Part shown: positions 8,557 through 17,757 of the stretch, in pieces | How positions within the stretch are numbered: the stretch's first letter is position 1 | How the letters are laid out: each line of letters opens with the position of its first letter | Made by a program: the position numbers and the translations under genes | From: Chloroflexota bacterium | GTDB lineage: Bacteria > Chloroflexota > Dehalococcoidia > Lucifugimonadales > Lucifugimonadaceae | Length of the DNA: 52,957 bases | NCBI GenBank assembly: GCA_013204545.1 | Contig: JABMNN010000101.1 | Span: 1 to 52,957 of the forward strand | Direction: 5' to 3' | The notes under the pieces: model-generated | Told to the model about the DNA's origin: nothing | What the model saw: the letters and a program-made list of their open reading frames with translations, nothing else | The model's database searches: none

Positions 8557-9952
8557 TGAAGCTGTAGCACACGAGTCTGAGCATCATGCACCGCCACCAC
8601 AGGTGGCTGCTGATGTGATCGCACAAGAACTTATCGCAACCACTACCGGTGCGACTGGTCGGTTCAAGGCGTGGGCTTGGATCCTAGGCATTCTTTCGAT
8701 CGCCGGCATCGTTGCACTTATTGTGAAATTCATAGATCAAGGTGATGACAGCACCAAATGGGGCTACGTCGCCGCTATGGTCTCATTCCTGCTATCACTA
8801 GCCGGTGGTGCGCCAATGGTCGCTATGGCTCCGGTCATGGCAAAAGCAAACTGGGTACGACCGATTACTCGTATTGCTTCTCTGTTCTCATTCGCTGGCG
8901 TGGCGACCCTGATAATGCTCATCCCATTGGTCGCTATTCTGCCTCCACTTGTGACTGAGGGTGCTAGGCGTCGAACTGTCTGGTTCATGGCACCGGATTA
9001 CTCACCACACTTCTGGACGACTCTCGGGTTAGTACTGCTTCTGGTCACCGGCATCATGTTGTTCTACTCAGCTGCATTGCCTGACTTCGCTTCTATGAGA
9101 GATCACTCGACTGGTTGGCGTCAACGTTTGGGTAAGCGTCTTGCTCGCGGATGGGTTGGTACTGACGCCCAATGGCGAACACTGCGTATGCGTATCGGTA
9201 TGTTTGGAACCTTTTACTTTTTTATACTCGTATTTGTGAACTTCTTGATCTCGACAGATTTCGGTCAGAGCATGGTTCCTGGATGGCGTGATGCTATCTT
9301 CCCGATGTATCACACAGTCTCCGGTTTTCAAGCTGGCGTAGCTGGTGTGGTAATTGCTCTCTACTTCTCACGCAAGTACATGAAGCTAGAGAAGTACGTC
9401 CACATGGACGCATTTTGGTCACTAGGTCGACTGTTGTTTGCTCTGACCCTCTTGTGGATTTACTTCTTCTACTCATCATTCATCGTGTTCTGGTACGGCA
9501 GGTCGGAAAACGACATCGCCACCCTTGACTTACTAATCAAGGGGCCGATGATGCCAGTATTCATAGCTGCGATGTTACTGATCTGGTTCGTTCCATGGTG
9601 GATCCTTATATGGAACAAAGTTCGCCGTGGAACCGGTGCAATGGTCGTTGGGTCATTCATCATTCTCATCGGGCTACTCTTGGATCGTATTCGTACATTT
9701 GTTCCTGCGTGGTCAGTTCCACCAGACCAGATTCACGAGAAGTGGCTTAAGGTCATTCCTGATGCATACTGGCCTAGTATCTTTGACGTATTGATCATGG
9801 TTGGAGGGATTTCTCTCGTCGCTTTGATCGTAATGCTGATGACGCGTGTAATCCCGGTTCTGTCGGTATGGCAAGTTCAGGAATTCAACCTTCTTTCGAA
9901 ACCAATCAAATACATTCGAGGCCACGCTACGCTGGTCGCGAAACCAGACTAA
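8549..9952 (+). CDS. actC: Alternative complex III subunit ActC, NrfD-type quinol-oxidising membrane protein
   Basis: 467 residues from the ATG at 8549, which has an excellent CAGGAGAAG ribosome-binding site and overlaps the actB2 stop by 8 bases; the frame stays open upstream, but that extension lies inside actB2. It has about ten transmembrane helices in the NrfD/PsrC fold, with charged residues at helix ends (e.g. RPITRIAS, KYMKLEKYVHMD, FWYGRSENDIA). NrfD-type subunits bind menaquinol next to the iron-sulfur subunit. The N-terminal 35 residues are a His/Glu-rich cytoplasmic lead. A second NrfD-type gene follows. Confidence 0.88.
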   Translation: MASEAVAHESEHHAPPPQVAADVIAQELIATTTGATGRFKAWAWILGILSIAGIVALIVKFIDQGDDSTKWGYVAAMVSFLLSLAGGAPMVAMAPVMAKANWVRPITRIASLFSFAGVATLIMLIPLVAILPPLVTEGARRRTVWFMAPDYSPHFWTTLGLVLLLVTGIMLFYSAALPDFASMRDHSTGWRQRLGKRLARGWVGTDAQWRTLRMRIGMFGTFYFFILVFVNFLISTDFGQSMVPGWRDAIFPMYHTVSGFQAGVAGVVIALYFSRKYMKLEKYVHMDAFWSLGRLLFALTLLWIYFFYSSFIVFWYGRSENDIATLDLLIKGPMMPVFIAAMLLIWFVPWWILIWNKVRRGTGAMVVGSFIILIGLLLDRIRTFVPAWSVPPDQIHEKWLKVIPDAYWPSIFDVLIMVGGISLVALIVMLMTRVIPVLSVWQVQEFNLLSKPIKYIRGHATLVAKPD

Positions 9953-10018
9953 TTTCAGCAGCGATTCTGCCTAAATCTGCAAAGATTTGACGTACAAGTA
10001 CAGGTAACTGACTAACAG

Positions 10019-11398
10019 ATGCAACAGCGACGAGAACTAGATCAGGTCTACACAAACCGAAAGCTCCTAAACGGTCAGCTAGACACGCCCAAGTGGTGGG
10101 CTCCTACTGTCACCATTTTGGGGATTGTGGTTGTGCTCGGTTTGATCGTTATCGCGGTGATGATCAACAAGGGTCTAGGTATGACAGGACTAGCACGTCC
10201 GGTTTACTGGGGCTTGTTCATCACGACCTTCGTTTTCTGGGTTGGTATATCTCACGCTGGAATTATGATTTCCGCCATTCTTCGTCTTACTCAGGCTGAA
10301 TGGCGTCGGCCGGTTACGAGAGCTGCTGAATTGCTTACGGTGTTCTCGCTCCTGACAGCTCTTGTATTCCCGTTAATTCACGCTGGACGTCCATGGCGAA
10401 TTGCTTACTGGATCATGCCGTACGACCTTGCTCGTGGTATTTATCCGAATATCAGGTCGCCACTCAACATGGACCCGGTCGCAATTAGCACATACCTGAC
10501 AGGTTCAACCCTATTCCTATACATCGCATTGCTACCTGATCTCGGAAACCTTCGTGACCGAACTACCGGGTGGAAGAACGCTATGTACACCGTGCTCGCA
10601 TTGGGCTGGAGAGGTAACCCTCGACAGTGGAAGATGCAAACGGTTGGTGGAATCCTTCTTTCCGCGTTGATGCTGCCAATTTTCGTATCGGTTCACTCAA
10701 TCGTTTCGTGGGACTTCGCTGTAGCTTCGGCTGTTGAAGGTTGGCACTCAACTATTTTTGCGCCTTACTTCGTTATCGGTGCTGTGCACTCCGGAGTGTC
10801 AGCGGTAGTGACTATGATGGCTCTGATGCGATGGCTGTGGAAGTGGGATGACTTCATTCGACCGGAGCACTTTGATGCACTCGCACGACTTCTTATTGTT
10901 GTATCAACAGGTTGGCTCGGCTTTACGTTTTTGGAACTTATTTTCGCCCTTTACGGACAGGATGCTCCAGAAATAGCGCTGCGAGAGATGCAGATGTTCC
11001 AGTGGCCTTGGAACGGACTGTTCATCTTGTTCTTCCTGACTGCATATGCAATTCCTGTGCCCATGTGGTTGTTCAAGAGAGTTCGAACGAACATCGCTTT
11101 GATGTTCTGGACATCAATTCTGGTGAACATTGGTATGTGGCTTGAACGATTCCTGATCATCGTACCTGGTTTGGCACGTAGGACTCCGTTCGTATACACA
11201 TGGGAGGCATACCGCCCAAGCGCTGTCGAATGGACAATCTTCATTTGGTCGTTTGCATGGGTAACGTTCCTGATGCTGTTGTTCTCAAAGTTCTTCCCGC
11301 TCGTACCGTTGTTCGAGCAGAAGGAGAGCCAAGTATTTACCACTGATGTAATGATTGGTCGGGCGAAGGTTCCGGCAATCATTAGGGAAGCTGACTAG
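10019..11398 (+). CDS. actF: Second NrfD-type membrane subunit of alternative complex III (ActF-like)
   Basis: 459 residues and about ten transmembrane helices, homologous in layout to the preceding ActC (shared stretches such as RPVTRAAELLTVFSLL and HSIVSWDFA). Alternative complex III contains two NrfD homologues, ActC and ActF, so this is assigned as the second one. Which of the two is ActC in the strict sense cannot be settled by eye. HSGVSAVVTMMALMRWLWKW and YGQDAPEIALREM are loops typical of the family. It lies 66 bases after actC and 12 before actD. In Rhodothermus the actF gene closes the cluster; here it precedes actD. Confidence 0.82.
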   Translation: MQQRRELDQVYTNRKLLNGQLDTPKWWAPTVTILGIVVVLGLIVIAVMINKGLGMTGLARPVYWGLFITTFVFWVGISHAGIMISAILRLTQAEWRRPVTRAAELLTVFSLLTALVFPLIHAGRPWRIAYWIMPYDLARGIYPNIRSPLNMDPVAISTYLTGSTLFLYIALLPDLGNLRDRTTGWKNAMYTVLALGWRGNPRQWKMQTVGGILLSALMLPIFVSVHSIVSWDFAVASAVEGWHSTIFAPYFVIGAVHSGVSAVVTMMALMRWLWKWDDFIRPEHFDALARLLIVVSTGWLGFTFLELIFALYGQDAPEIALREMQMFQWPWNGLFILFFLTAYAIPVPMWLFKRVRTNIALMFWTSILVNIGMWLERFLIIVPGLARRTPFVYTWEAYRPSAVEWTIFIWSFAWVTFLMLLFSKFFPLVPLFEQKESQVFTTDVMIGRAKVPAIIREAD

Positions 11399-11410
11399 AG
11401 GGTCATCTGA

Positions 11411-11923
11411 ATGAGCACACAAAGTATTCTTGGACTGTTTCAACAGCCCGAATCCGCCGCAGATGCGATGGACGGGCTGAAAGAAGCCGGTTTCGAGCTA
11501 GGCACATTCGATGTGCTAACGGGTACTCCATACCCAGAAGGTGCGTTTGGGGAATATGTTCCACAGCACCGCCTGTTTCGCTTCCCCGCATTTGGAGCAA
11601 TTATTGGTTTCACGTTGTCGATATTCCTGACGTCAGTGACTCAACTCGCATATCCGATGGTGACCGGTGGCAAGCCGATCCTCTCGATCTTTGCCATGTT
11701 GATCATCATGTACGAAATGACGATGCTTGCGGGTGTGATCGCTACTGTAATCGGAATCGTTTTCGAGTCTAGACTCCCGAACATGAAGCCAGGGATTTAC
11801 GACACTCGAATTACCGAAGGATGGATTGGCGTAGTTGTTACATTCGACGATGATTCAAAAGTCGCCGATGCAGAGAGCGTGCTCAACAAGGCAGGCGCTC
11901 TAGAGATAAAGCACGCGAAATGA
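11411..11923 (+). CDS. actD: Alternative complex III subunit ActD (DUF3341)
   Basis: 170 residues. The cytoplasmic N-terminal domain begins ILGLFQQPESAADAMDGLKEAGF, a DUF3341 signature, and contains the TGTPYPEGAFGEY segment. Two transmembrane helices follow (about residues 60-80 and 90-117), with a short C-terminal domain (GWIGVVVTFDDDSKVADAES). ActD is a structural two-helix subunit with no cofactor. The stop codon overlaps the actE start in ATGA, which indicates translational coupling. Confidence 0.88.
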   Translation: MSTQSILGLFQQPESAADAMDGLKEAGFELGTFDVLTGTPYPEGAFGEYVPQHRLFRFPAFGAIIGFTLSIFLTSVTQLAYPMVTGGKPILSIFAMLIIMYEMTMLAGVIATVIGIVFESRLPNMKPGIYDTRITEGWIGVVVTFDDDSKVADAESVLNKAGALEIKHAK

Positions 11924-12513
11924 TTGCGTTCCCAACGAATATCAAATCAATGCTTACACGTCGGCTAGTTTTGGTTGTCGGGCTATTACTGCTCGGAACC
12001 CTAGCGACTTCGGCTTGTGCTGTTCAAGAATCAAACACCTATCCGGTGGAGACGTTCTCGGAAATGCACTACTCTCAGGCGTTCCGCATGCAGGAGCCAC
12101 CGCGTCTTGCCCCTCTGGCAAACTCAGTGGTTTTCCACACTGCTGGTGACGCTAATCAGGTTCTTAATGTTCCAGACAAGCGAGAGCGCGCTTATGACCC
12201 AGCGGTCGCAAGCAATCTCTTCCGAGTCAACTGCTCTATCTGTCATGGAGTCTCAGGACTTGGTGACGGTAAAGCTGTAAGACACCTCACCTCAGCTGCA
12301 AGCTTCTATGCAACTACCGAAGGCACACCATATCTGGCTCCGCCTAACTTGGTTGAATCAGCAGCAACGCGTCTAACCAATCGCGACATGATGGTCGCGT
12401 TTGCCACTGCTGGGGGTCAAGTAATGCCTGCTTTTGGCAAGCTTCTCTCAGAAGAAGACATAAGGGACATCGTAAACTACGTCTTCGATGATAAGACTGG
12501 TCTCAGCCAGTAA
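11920..12513 (+). CDS. actE: Alternative complex III subunit ActE, monohaem cytochrome c lipoprotein
   Basis: 197 residues with a hydrophobic signal (about 14-31) and lipobox ATSAC, giving a lipid-anchored Cys33. One c-type haem site, CSICH, is at 105-109, and the probable axial methionine is M169 in QVMPAFGKLL. The spacing is that of a small class I cytochrome c. ActE is the electron exit to a soluble carrier or terminal oxidase. It starts within the ATGA overlap with actD and is the last recognisable subunit of the operon; no oxidase gene follows, and cytochrome c maturation genes come next. Confidence 0.88.
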   Translation: MIAFPTNIKSMLTRRLVLVVGLLLLGTLATSACAVQESNTYPVETFSEMHYSQAFRMQEPPRLAPLANSVVFHTAGDANQVLNVPDKRERAYDPAVASNLFRVNCSICHGVSGLGDGKAVRHLTSAASFYATTEGTPYLAPPNLVESAATRLTNRDMMVAFATAGGQVMPAFGKLLSEEDIRDIVNYVFDDKTGLSQ

Positions 12514-12605
12514 GTCGCCGTATGTTGGTGAAAGTACGGCACGTCACCGCACCGATCTTTAGCCCCCAACGCAACCGGGGATCCCTGCACGGGGAAAGTA
12601 CTGTA

Positions 12606-13208
12606 ATGGCATCCCGGTTTTCGTTCGTAATGATCGGACCGCGTGTGCTTCCCTCGAATGTGGGTGCTTCAGCTATCGCTGTCCTGTTATTCGTCCTATT
12701 TTTCGTCACTACAGGTTGCATTCGAGAAGAAGACGTAACCCTTGAGCAGCGAGCACACCAATTGGCAGGCGAACTAATGTGTCCGGTCTGTGATGGGCAA
12801 ACCATTGACGGATCAAATGCTCAGATAGCCCAAGACATGCGACTAAAAGTTCGGGATTTACTGGACGGCGGTTCCACCAATGCCGAGGTTAAGGACTATT
12901 TCGTAATTCGGTATGGCCAAGAGATTCTCGCCGCACCCAGCCGCAGCGGTTTCAACCTTTTGGCATGGATCATGCCAGTAATAATCGTTCTAGGTGGCAT
13001 CGGAATCGCACTAATAACCATTAAAAACATGCGCAAGGCAGGACAACAAGCCCAATCGCTTAACGATCAAAGGCAGTTTCTGCAAAATGATCTTGCTGAC
13101 TATCTGGCACAAGTAGATCGTGATCTCGTTATTTCTTCTAAGTTGAACCCTAACGATGGTGTAGATCAAACGACCGGAACAGGCGAATCCGAAGCGGTGA
13201 AATCCTAA
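12606..13208 (+). CDS. ccmH: Cytochrome c maturation protein CcmH
   Basis: 200 residues from the ATG at 12606; an in-frame ATG at 12522 would add 28 residues before the signal peptide. The signal ends in VTTGC (possible lipoprotein, Cys38). The active-site motif LMCPVCDGQTIDGSNAQIA carries the CxxC pair C59/C62 that reduces apocytochrome thiols before haem ligation. The three-helix CcmH domain is followed by a membrane helix (about 118-139) and a polar tail. Its stop overlaps the ccmF start by one base. It lies directly after the act operon, whose ActA and ActE need c-haem attachment. Confidence 0.88.
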   Translation: MASRFSFVMIGPRVLPSNVGASAIAVLLFVLFFVTTGCIREEDVTLEQRAHQLAGELMCPVCDGQTIDGSNAQIAQDMRLKVRDLLDGGSTNAEVKDYFVIRYGQEILAAPSRSGFNLLAWIMPVIIVLGGIGIALITIKNMRKAGQQAQSLNDQRQFLQNDLADYLAQVDRDLVISSKLNPNDGVDQTTGTGESEAVKS

Positions 13209-15283
13209 TGGCTGATCTCGGAGTAATGGCTCTACTGCTCGGTCTTGCACTTAGTGCTTATTCGGCGATCGGTGCAATAGTCGGCGAAAAGCTCCAAATG
13301 GCGGAACTTGTCGTCAGTGCTCGACGCGCACTGTACATGACCACACTCGCGGTCATGATTGCCGCTGGTGCACTGATCAACGCGTTCGTGCAGAATGATT
13401 TTTCTATCGCGTACGTGGTAAATCACTCAAACACGCACATGGATCGAGCATTCGTCTGGGTGGCGTTTTACGCCGGTAATGAAGGATCACTTCTATATAT
13501 TTTGCTCACATTGTCGATCATCTCGGCGATAGCAGTCTGGTTCGCTCCAAAACGACTCGCTCGCAGCATGCCGTGGACCATCGCCATTCTCGCTATCGTC
13601 CAATTGTTCTACTTCGGCGTGCTGGCTTTCGTTGCGAGTCCGTTTGAGCTGCTAGACACAATTCCCGTCGATGGGCGTGGCATAAACCCTCTGCTTACTC
13701 ACCCGGGAATGTTCAGCCATCCCCCTCTGCTTATGGGTGGGCTCATAGCTATAACTATTCCGTTCGCATTCGTTTCTGGTGCTTTAATCGCCGGAAACTA
13801 CGGTGATGATTGGGTCGACGTCGCACGTGTTTCGGCGATCATCGGTTGGGGAGTTCTTGGTACTGGAATGCTTTTGGGGGCATGGTGGGCGTACACCATT
13901 CTTGGGTGGGGTGGCTACTGGGCATGGGACCCGATTGAAAATGTGGCTCTTATGCCCTGGCTGGTGATGACCGCGTTCATCCACTCAATCATGGTGCAGA
14001 AACGCCGTGGGATGTTCCGGATGTGGAACGTTGCCCTACTCAGCATCGGTTTCGTGCTTGCTCAACTCGGAATGTTTATCAACCGAGGCGGTCCTGTCGT
14101 AAGTGTCCATTCATTTGCGGCTTCTACGCTGGGCATAATTTTCCTTTCGTTTATGCTTGCGAGCCTTGTCTTTGCGTTTGCTCTTTTCCTATGGCGAATG
14201 CCGCAACTTAAGTCAGACCGAGCGATGGAGTCCTTCATGTCGCGTGAGGCTTCATTCCTCATCAACAATTTCCTATTCCTCGCTGTTATGGCAGTGACAC
14301 TGTGGGGAGTGTTATTCCCTGTGCTTTCAGATTTCGCCAGAGACGTATCTGTAAGCGTTTCCGCACCATACTTCGATCGCACAAACGGCCCTGTGCTACT
14401 GGGCATCGTCGTCATGATGGGGATTGGCCCTTTGCTTCCGTGGCGCAAGGCATCGGCACGCTCGCTGAAACAGTGGCTCATCTGGCCTGGAGTCGTCGGA
14501 GTGGTGACTATTGTTACGCTCCTTATTATGGGTATACAGCGACCAGTGGCAATATTTTCGTTTGGGATAGTGGCGTTCGTCGCAGCTTCAATAGCTGAGG
14601 AGTGGTGGCGAGGCACAACCGCGCGTCATCGCTCTGGCGACAACTGGGCTCTAGCATGGTGGCGACTCGTCAACGGCAACCGACCTCGCCACGGCGGTTA
14701 CATCGTTCACATATCAATACTTATGCTCGGACTCGGGATCATCGGTACGAACTTCTACCAGCAGCGCACCGACGGAGCTCTCGCTCTCGGCGAGAGTCTC
14801 GTGCTCGACAATTACCGCATCGAATATATCGATACTGGTGATTCGAGCCGTCCTGACCGGATTGCGCAGTGGGCAGAGATGTCGGTTTACCAAATTGACC
14901 CCGATGACTACTCAGAAGAGATCGACTTAGCTCTGGATCAGGGAGCGTCAGGATTCACACTAAAGGACAGCAGTCTCAGGCCGAACGATAAGCTGATCGA
15001 TCACATCCGGCCGTGGCACGGGTTCTATGTCGATTTCAACATGGCGTCAGTACGTTCAGGCATCAGAACTACATTAGTTGAAGACCTTTACGTTATCCCC
15101 CGAGACTTCTTAGCCGACGGCAGGGTTTCAGTCGCTGTAAGTATCAACCCACTTGCTTGGTGGTTGTGGGCATCAGGGCCATTTTTCATAATAGGCACTA
15201 TGGTTGCTCTATGGCCTCAGGCCGCAGTCGAAAGACGGCCAACCCGTAAAACCGTACGGGCTGTTTCTGAGGGTAAAAACTAA
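13208..15283 (+). CDS. ccmF: Cytochrome c haem lyase subunit CcmF
   Basis: 691 residues with about 14-15 transmembrane helices and the tryptophan-rich haem-handling motif WGGYWAWDPIENVALMPWL, diagnostic of the CcmF/CcsA superfamily. Conserved histidines (THPGMFSHPPLL, GGYIVHISIL) can bind haem. The large extracytoplasmic loop before the last helix (about 520-650) is typical of CcmF. It acts with CcmH at the last step of system I maturation. One-base overlaps join it to the genes before and after. CcmA, B, C, D and E are not in this window. Confidence 0.92.
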   Translation: MADLGVMALLLGLALSAYSAIGAIVGEKLQMAELVVSARRALYMTTLAVMIAAGALINAFVQNDFSIAYVVNHSNTHMDRAFVWVAFYAGNEGSLLYILLTLSIISAIAVWFAPKRLARSMPWTIAILAIVQLFYFGVLAFVASPFELLDTIPVDGRGINPLLTHPGMFSHPPLLMGGLIAITIPFAFVSGALIAGNYGDDWVDVARVSAIIGWGVLGTGMLLGAWWAYTILGWGGYWAWDPIENVALMPWLVMTAFIHSIMVQKRRGMFRMWNVALLSIGFVLAQLGMFINRGGPVVSVHSFAASTLGIIFLSFMLASLVFAFALFLWRMPQLKSDRAMESFMSREASFLINNFLFLAVMAVTLWGVLFPVLSDFARDVSVSVSAPYFDRTNGPVLLGIVVMMGIGPLLPWRKASARSLKQWLIWPGVVGVVTIVTLLIMGIQRPVAIFSFGIVAFVAASIAEEWWRGTTARHRSGDNWALAWWRLVNGNRPRHGGYIVHISILMLGLGIIGTNFYQQRTDGALALGESLVLDNYRIEYIDTGDSSRPDRIAQWAEMSVYQIDPDDYSEEIDLALDQGASGFTLKDSSLRPNDKLIDHIRPWHGFYVDFNMASVRSGIRTTLVEDLYVIPRDFLADGRVSVAVSINPLAWWLWASGPFFIIGTMVALWPQAAVERRPTRKTVRAVSEGKN

Positions 15284-15648
15284 TGCCGATGATCTTGGGC
15301 ACATTTCTAGCGATAGTGTCGATCACAGTGATTGCATATCCGTTTTTTAGGTCAAAACGATATCGTATGGTTTCAGAAAGCTTTGTAACTCGCGAAAGAC
15401 TTCGAGCGGAGCGATTGCGCATATATCGCAAAATAAGCGATATAGAATCCGACTTTACGTCAGGTGACCTTACTGAAGCCGATTATCAGATGCAGCGTGG
15501 TCAATTAAGAATCGCGGCTGCGGAAACACTAAAGCAAGAGTCAGTCGGAACAAAACCCGACTCGGTACGTGACGAAGAACTTGAAAACGAAATATCCCGA
15601 CAACGAAAGCTGACCGTCCACTCACCCGAGGGCGGAGACACACTGTGA
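15283..15648 (+). CDS. CcmI-like short membrane-anchored protein
   Basis: 121 residues. One N-terminal membrane helix (about 3-20) is followed by a charged cytoplasmic coiled segment with the pattern RKISDIESDFTSGDLTEADY, which resembles the region after the second helix in CcmI/CycH and in short cytochrome-biogenesis proteins of Chloroflexota. The TPR domain of full CcmI is missing. It overlaps ccmF by one base and the following gene also by one base, so it is firmly part of the maturation operon. The CcmI link rests on context and this motif only. Confidence 0.7.
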   Translation: MPMILGTFLAIVSITVIAYPFFRSKRYRMVSESFVTRERLRAERLRIYRKISDIESDFTSGDLTEADYQMQRGQLRIAAAETLKQESVGTKPDSVRDEELENEISRQRKLTVHSPEGGDTL

Positions 15649-17018
15649 TGAATCTCAATTTTTCAAATCTCATGAACATTCAACTGCGAACAGCATCAGC
15701 ACGCCTACTCCTGTTCGCAGTCATAAGCGCAATGGTACTGGCTTCTCTTGGTCAGTCAGTTGAGCTTCCCTTTGCCAGCGCACAGTCGCAACCTGACAAC
15801 ATTTTGGGCAGGGTGACCAATGGCACTGAGGGAGGCGTCCTCCCTGATGATCTCGAAGTGCTTTTGATGTCGATCGACCTCACAAGTAACCAGATCATCG
15901 AACAAGAAAAAACAATTGTCGACAAAGACGGCATATTCCGCTTCGGGAATCTTGTTTCTGGCCCTGGCCTGGGATACAGAGTCGTGGTGAACGGTACGTC
16001 TTATACGCCTTCGATCGACATGTCCCAAGTTGAGAACTGGCAGAACGTCAGAATCAGCATTTACGACGAAACGACAGCACTGGATGACATAACCCTAAAT
16101 TCCTATGTTCTGATGGTCCCGACCATCGATGCGCGAAGCCGACAGGTGGGTGTTCTCACCGTCATCAACGTGAACAACACTGGTGACGAAGTCTGGATTC
16201 CGGATCTGACCGACCCAAATCTGACCGGGCTCGATCTTCTTCGATTCAACCTTCCAGAAGGTTTCACAGATCTTTCGATCGAATCAGAATTACCAACGGG
16301 AAATATCCTCGAAATCGATACCGGATTCGCCTTAACGAATCCGATTCCACCGGGTGAATTCGCAATTCTGATCAGTTACATCCTTTCCTATGAAGGTGAT
16401 GAATTTGACTTCACATTGAAGCTGCCATACGGAGCTGAACAAGTACGAATGCTGCTTCCTGAGGGAGGAGGATCGATTAGTGCGGAAGGCTTCGGCGCAC
16501 CGGAATCCGTTGTTGTCGCAGATAGCGTATTCAACCAGTTTCAAGGCGAGAACTACTCCGCCGGTTCCCAACTTGTTACGACATTCTCCGGTTTACCACA
16601 ACCGACAGTCATGCAACAAGTTTCTGATTTCTTCAAAGGCCGAACCTATGTCATCGTAATCATCTGGATTGTCGGTATTGCTCTGTTGGCGATTCTCGGA
16701 TACGCCATGTATTCATCTCGAAAGAATTTGAATATGACTAGCGATGACGATGATGAAATGGCGAGCAGCACCGACATCATCGCCGAGATAGCTGCTCTTG
16801 ATGAAGAGTTTGAAGCGAATAACATCGATGAAGACGAATACAACGAACGACGAGACAAATTAAAGCGTCTAGCACTGGAATTAGGTGAACACTCGACTGC
16901 GCTGAATTCAGACCTCGTAGGTGAATTTGACAGACAAGCTGATTCTGAAGGCGATGATGCCGAACCATCTGAATCATCAGCTTCAGAAAACCGTAAGCCA
17001 GAAGAATCGGATAAGTAG
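15648..17018 (+). CDS. Exported single-pass membrane protein with beta-rich ectodomain, in the cytochrome c maturation operon
   Basis: 456 residues. An N-terminal signal peptide (about 18-45) precedes a roughly 290-residue exterior domain that starts like a carboxypeptidase-regulatory fold (NILGRVTNGTEGGVLPDDLEV) and continues as beta-rich sequence. A transmembrane helix (about 333-353) leads to an acidic cytoplasmic tail. In that tail EIAALDEEFEANNIDEDEY repeats the motif of the preceding CcmI-like protein. The ATG at 15648 overlaps the previous stop; GTG at 15645 is an alternative. It may handle apocytochrome or the haem lyase, judged only by operon position. Confidence 0.75.
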   Translation: MNLNFSNLMNIQLRTASARLLLFAVISAMVLASLGQSVELPFASAQSQPDNILGRVTNGTEGGVLPDDLEVLLMSIDLTSNQIIEQEKTIVDKDGIFRFGNLVSGPGLGYRVVVNGTSYTPSIDMSQVENWQNVRISIYDETTALDDITLNSYVLMVPTIDARSRQVGVLTVINVNNTGDEVWIPDLTDPNLTGLDLLRFNLPEGFTDLSIESELPTGNILEIDTGFALTNPIPPGEFAILISYILSYEGDEFDFTLKLPYGAEQVRMLLPEGGGSISAEGFGAPESVVVADSVFNQFQGENYSAGSQLVTTFSGLPQPTVMQQVSDFFKGRTYVIVIIWIVGIALLAILGYAMYSSRKNLNMTSDDDDEMASSTDIIAEIAALDEEFEANNIDEDEYNERRDKLKRLALELGEHSTALNSDLVGEFDRQADSEGDDAEPSESSASENRKPEESDK

Positions 17019-17020
17019 CT

Positions 17021-17602
17021 TTGGGGCAAAGACGCTCGGTACTAATCGGAGTCGGCGTGCCAGTCTTGTTAGTACTGTCGCTCTTCGCTTGGGGTGTGAT
17101 TCAGAACGACGGTGAAGCCGGTCGGCCCGGCATCAACGACAAATTCGGTGACGCAGCTCTTTCCGTCGAGCCGTTTGCTGATTTCGAGTTGACGACTCTC
17201 GATGGAGACCTAATAACGATTGCCGATTATCGAGGTAAAGTGGTTATGATCGACTTCTGGTCATCGTGGTGCGCACCCTGTCGATCGGAAGGTCCAATTC
17301 TCGCTGAAACCTACGACAAGTGGCGGGATCGTGGCGTCGAATTCATAGGTATTGCTATCTGGGACACCAAGGGTCCGGTCGAAGATTTCATCGAAAGAAA
17401 TAGAATTCACTACGTGAACGGCATAGATCCTTCCGGTCAGATTTCAGTCAATTTCGGTGTCAGTGGAATTCCTGAAAAATTCTTCATCACCCCAGAAGGC
17501 GAGATCGTGAAAAAGGTCGTTGGACCAAATACGAGCCGTACGCTGGACGACATCCTCACCGATATGACCGATGCAGCTCTAGGGATTGCAACCGAGGGAT
17601 AA
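17021..17602 (+). CDS. Membrane-anchored TlpA/ResA-type thiol:disulfide oxidoreductase
   Basis: 193 residues with a TTG start. A signal anchor (about 7-28) is followed by a thioredoxin-fold domain of the AhpC/TSA-like TlpA class. The active site is WCAPC with C84 and C87, and the cis-proline loop is GVSGIPEKFFI. Such proteins keep the CxxCH cysteines of exported apocytochromes reduced, which fits its place as last gene of the ccm operon. It starts 3 bases after the preceding stop. Confidence 0.9.
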   Translation: MGQRRSVLIGVGVPVLLVLSLFAWGVIQNDGEAGRPGINDKFGDAALSVEPFADFELTTLDGDLITIADYRGKVVMIDFWSSWCAPCRSEGPILAETYDKWRDRGVEFIGIAIWDTKGPVEDFIERNRIHYVNGIDPSGQISVNFGVSGIPEKFFITPEGEIVKKVVGPNTSRTLDDILTDMTDAALGIATEG

Positions 17603-17757
17603 CACTGTCCGTACTCACTTCGTCAGCTTTGCCGCTCGTTACGTCATCATTCGGGGTTGAAAGTCTGGAGTGGACACTGTCGAACAGGAACCACCGGTCA
17701 TATCCGAATGCCAGTACTGCAGAGTCGAGTTCAGGATGGCAACGCTGTACCGCAGCC

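Noticed and set aside
10951..11382. 143-residue minus-strand frame inside the second NrfD gene
   Set aside because: Antisense shadow of a recognised transmembrane protein.
14062..14616. 184-residue minus-strand frame inside ccmF
   Set aside because: It lies fully antisense to a well-conserved membrane protein and shows no protein-like motifs.
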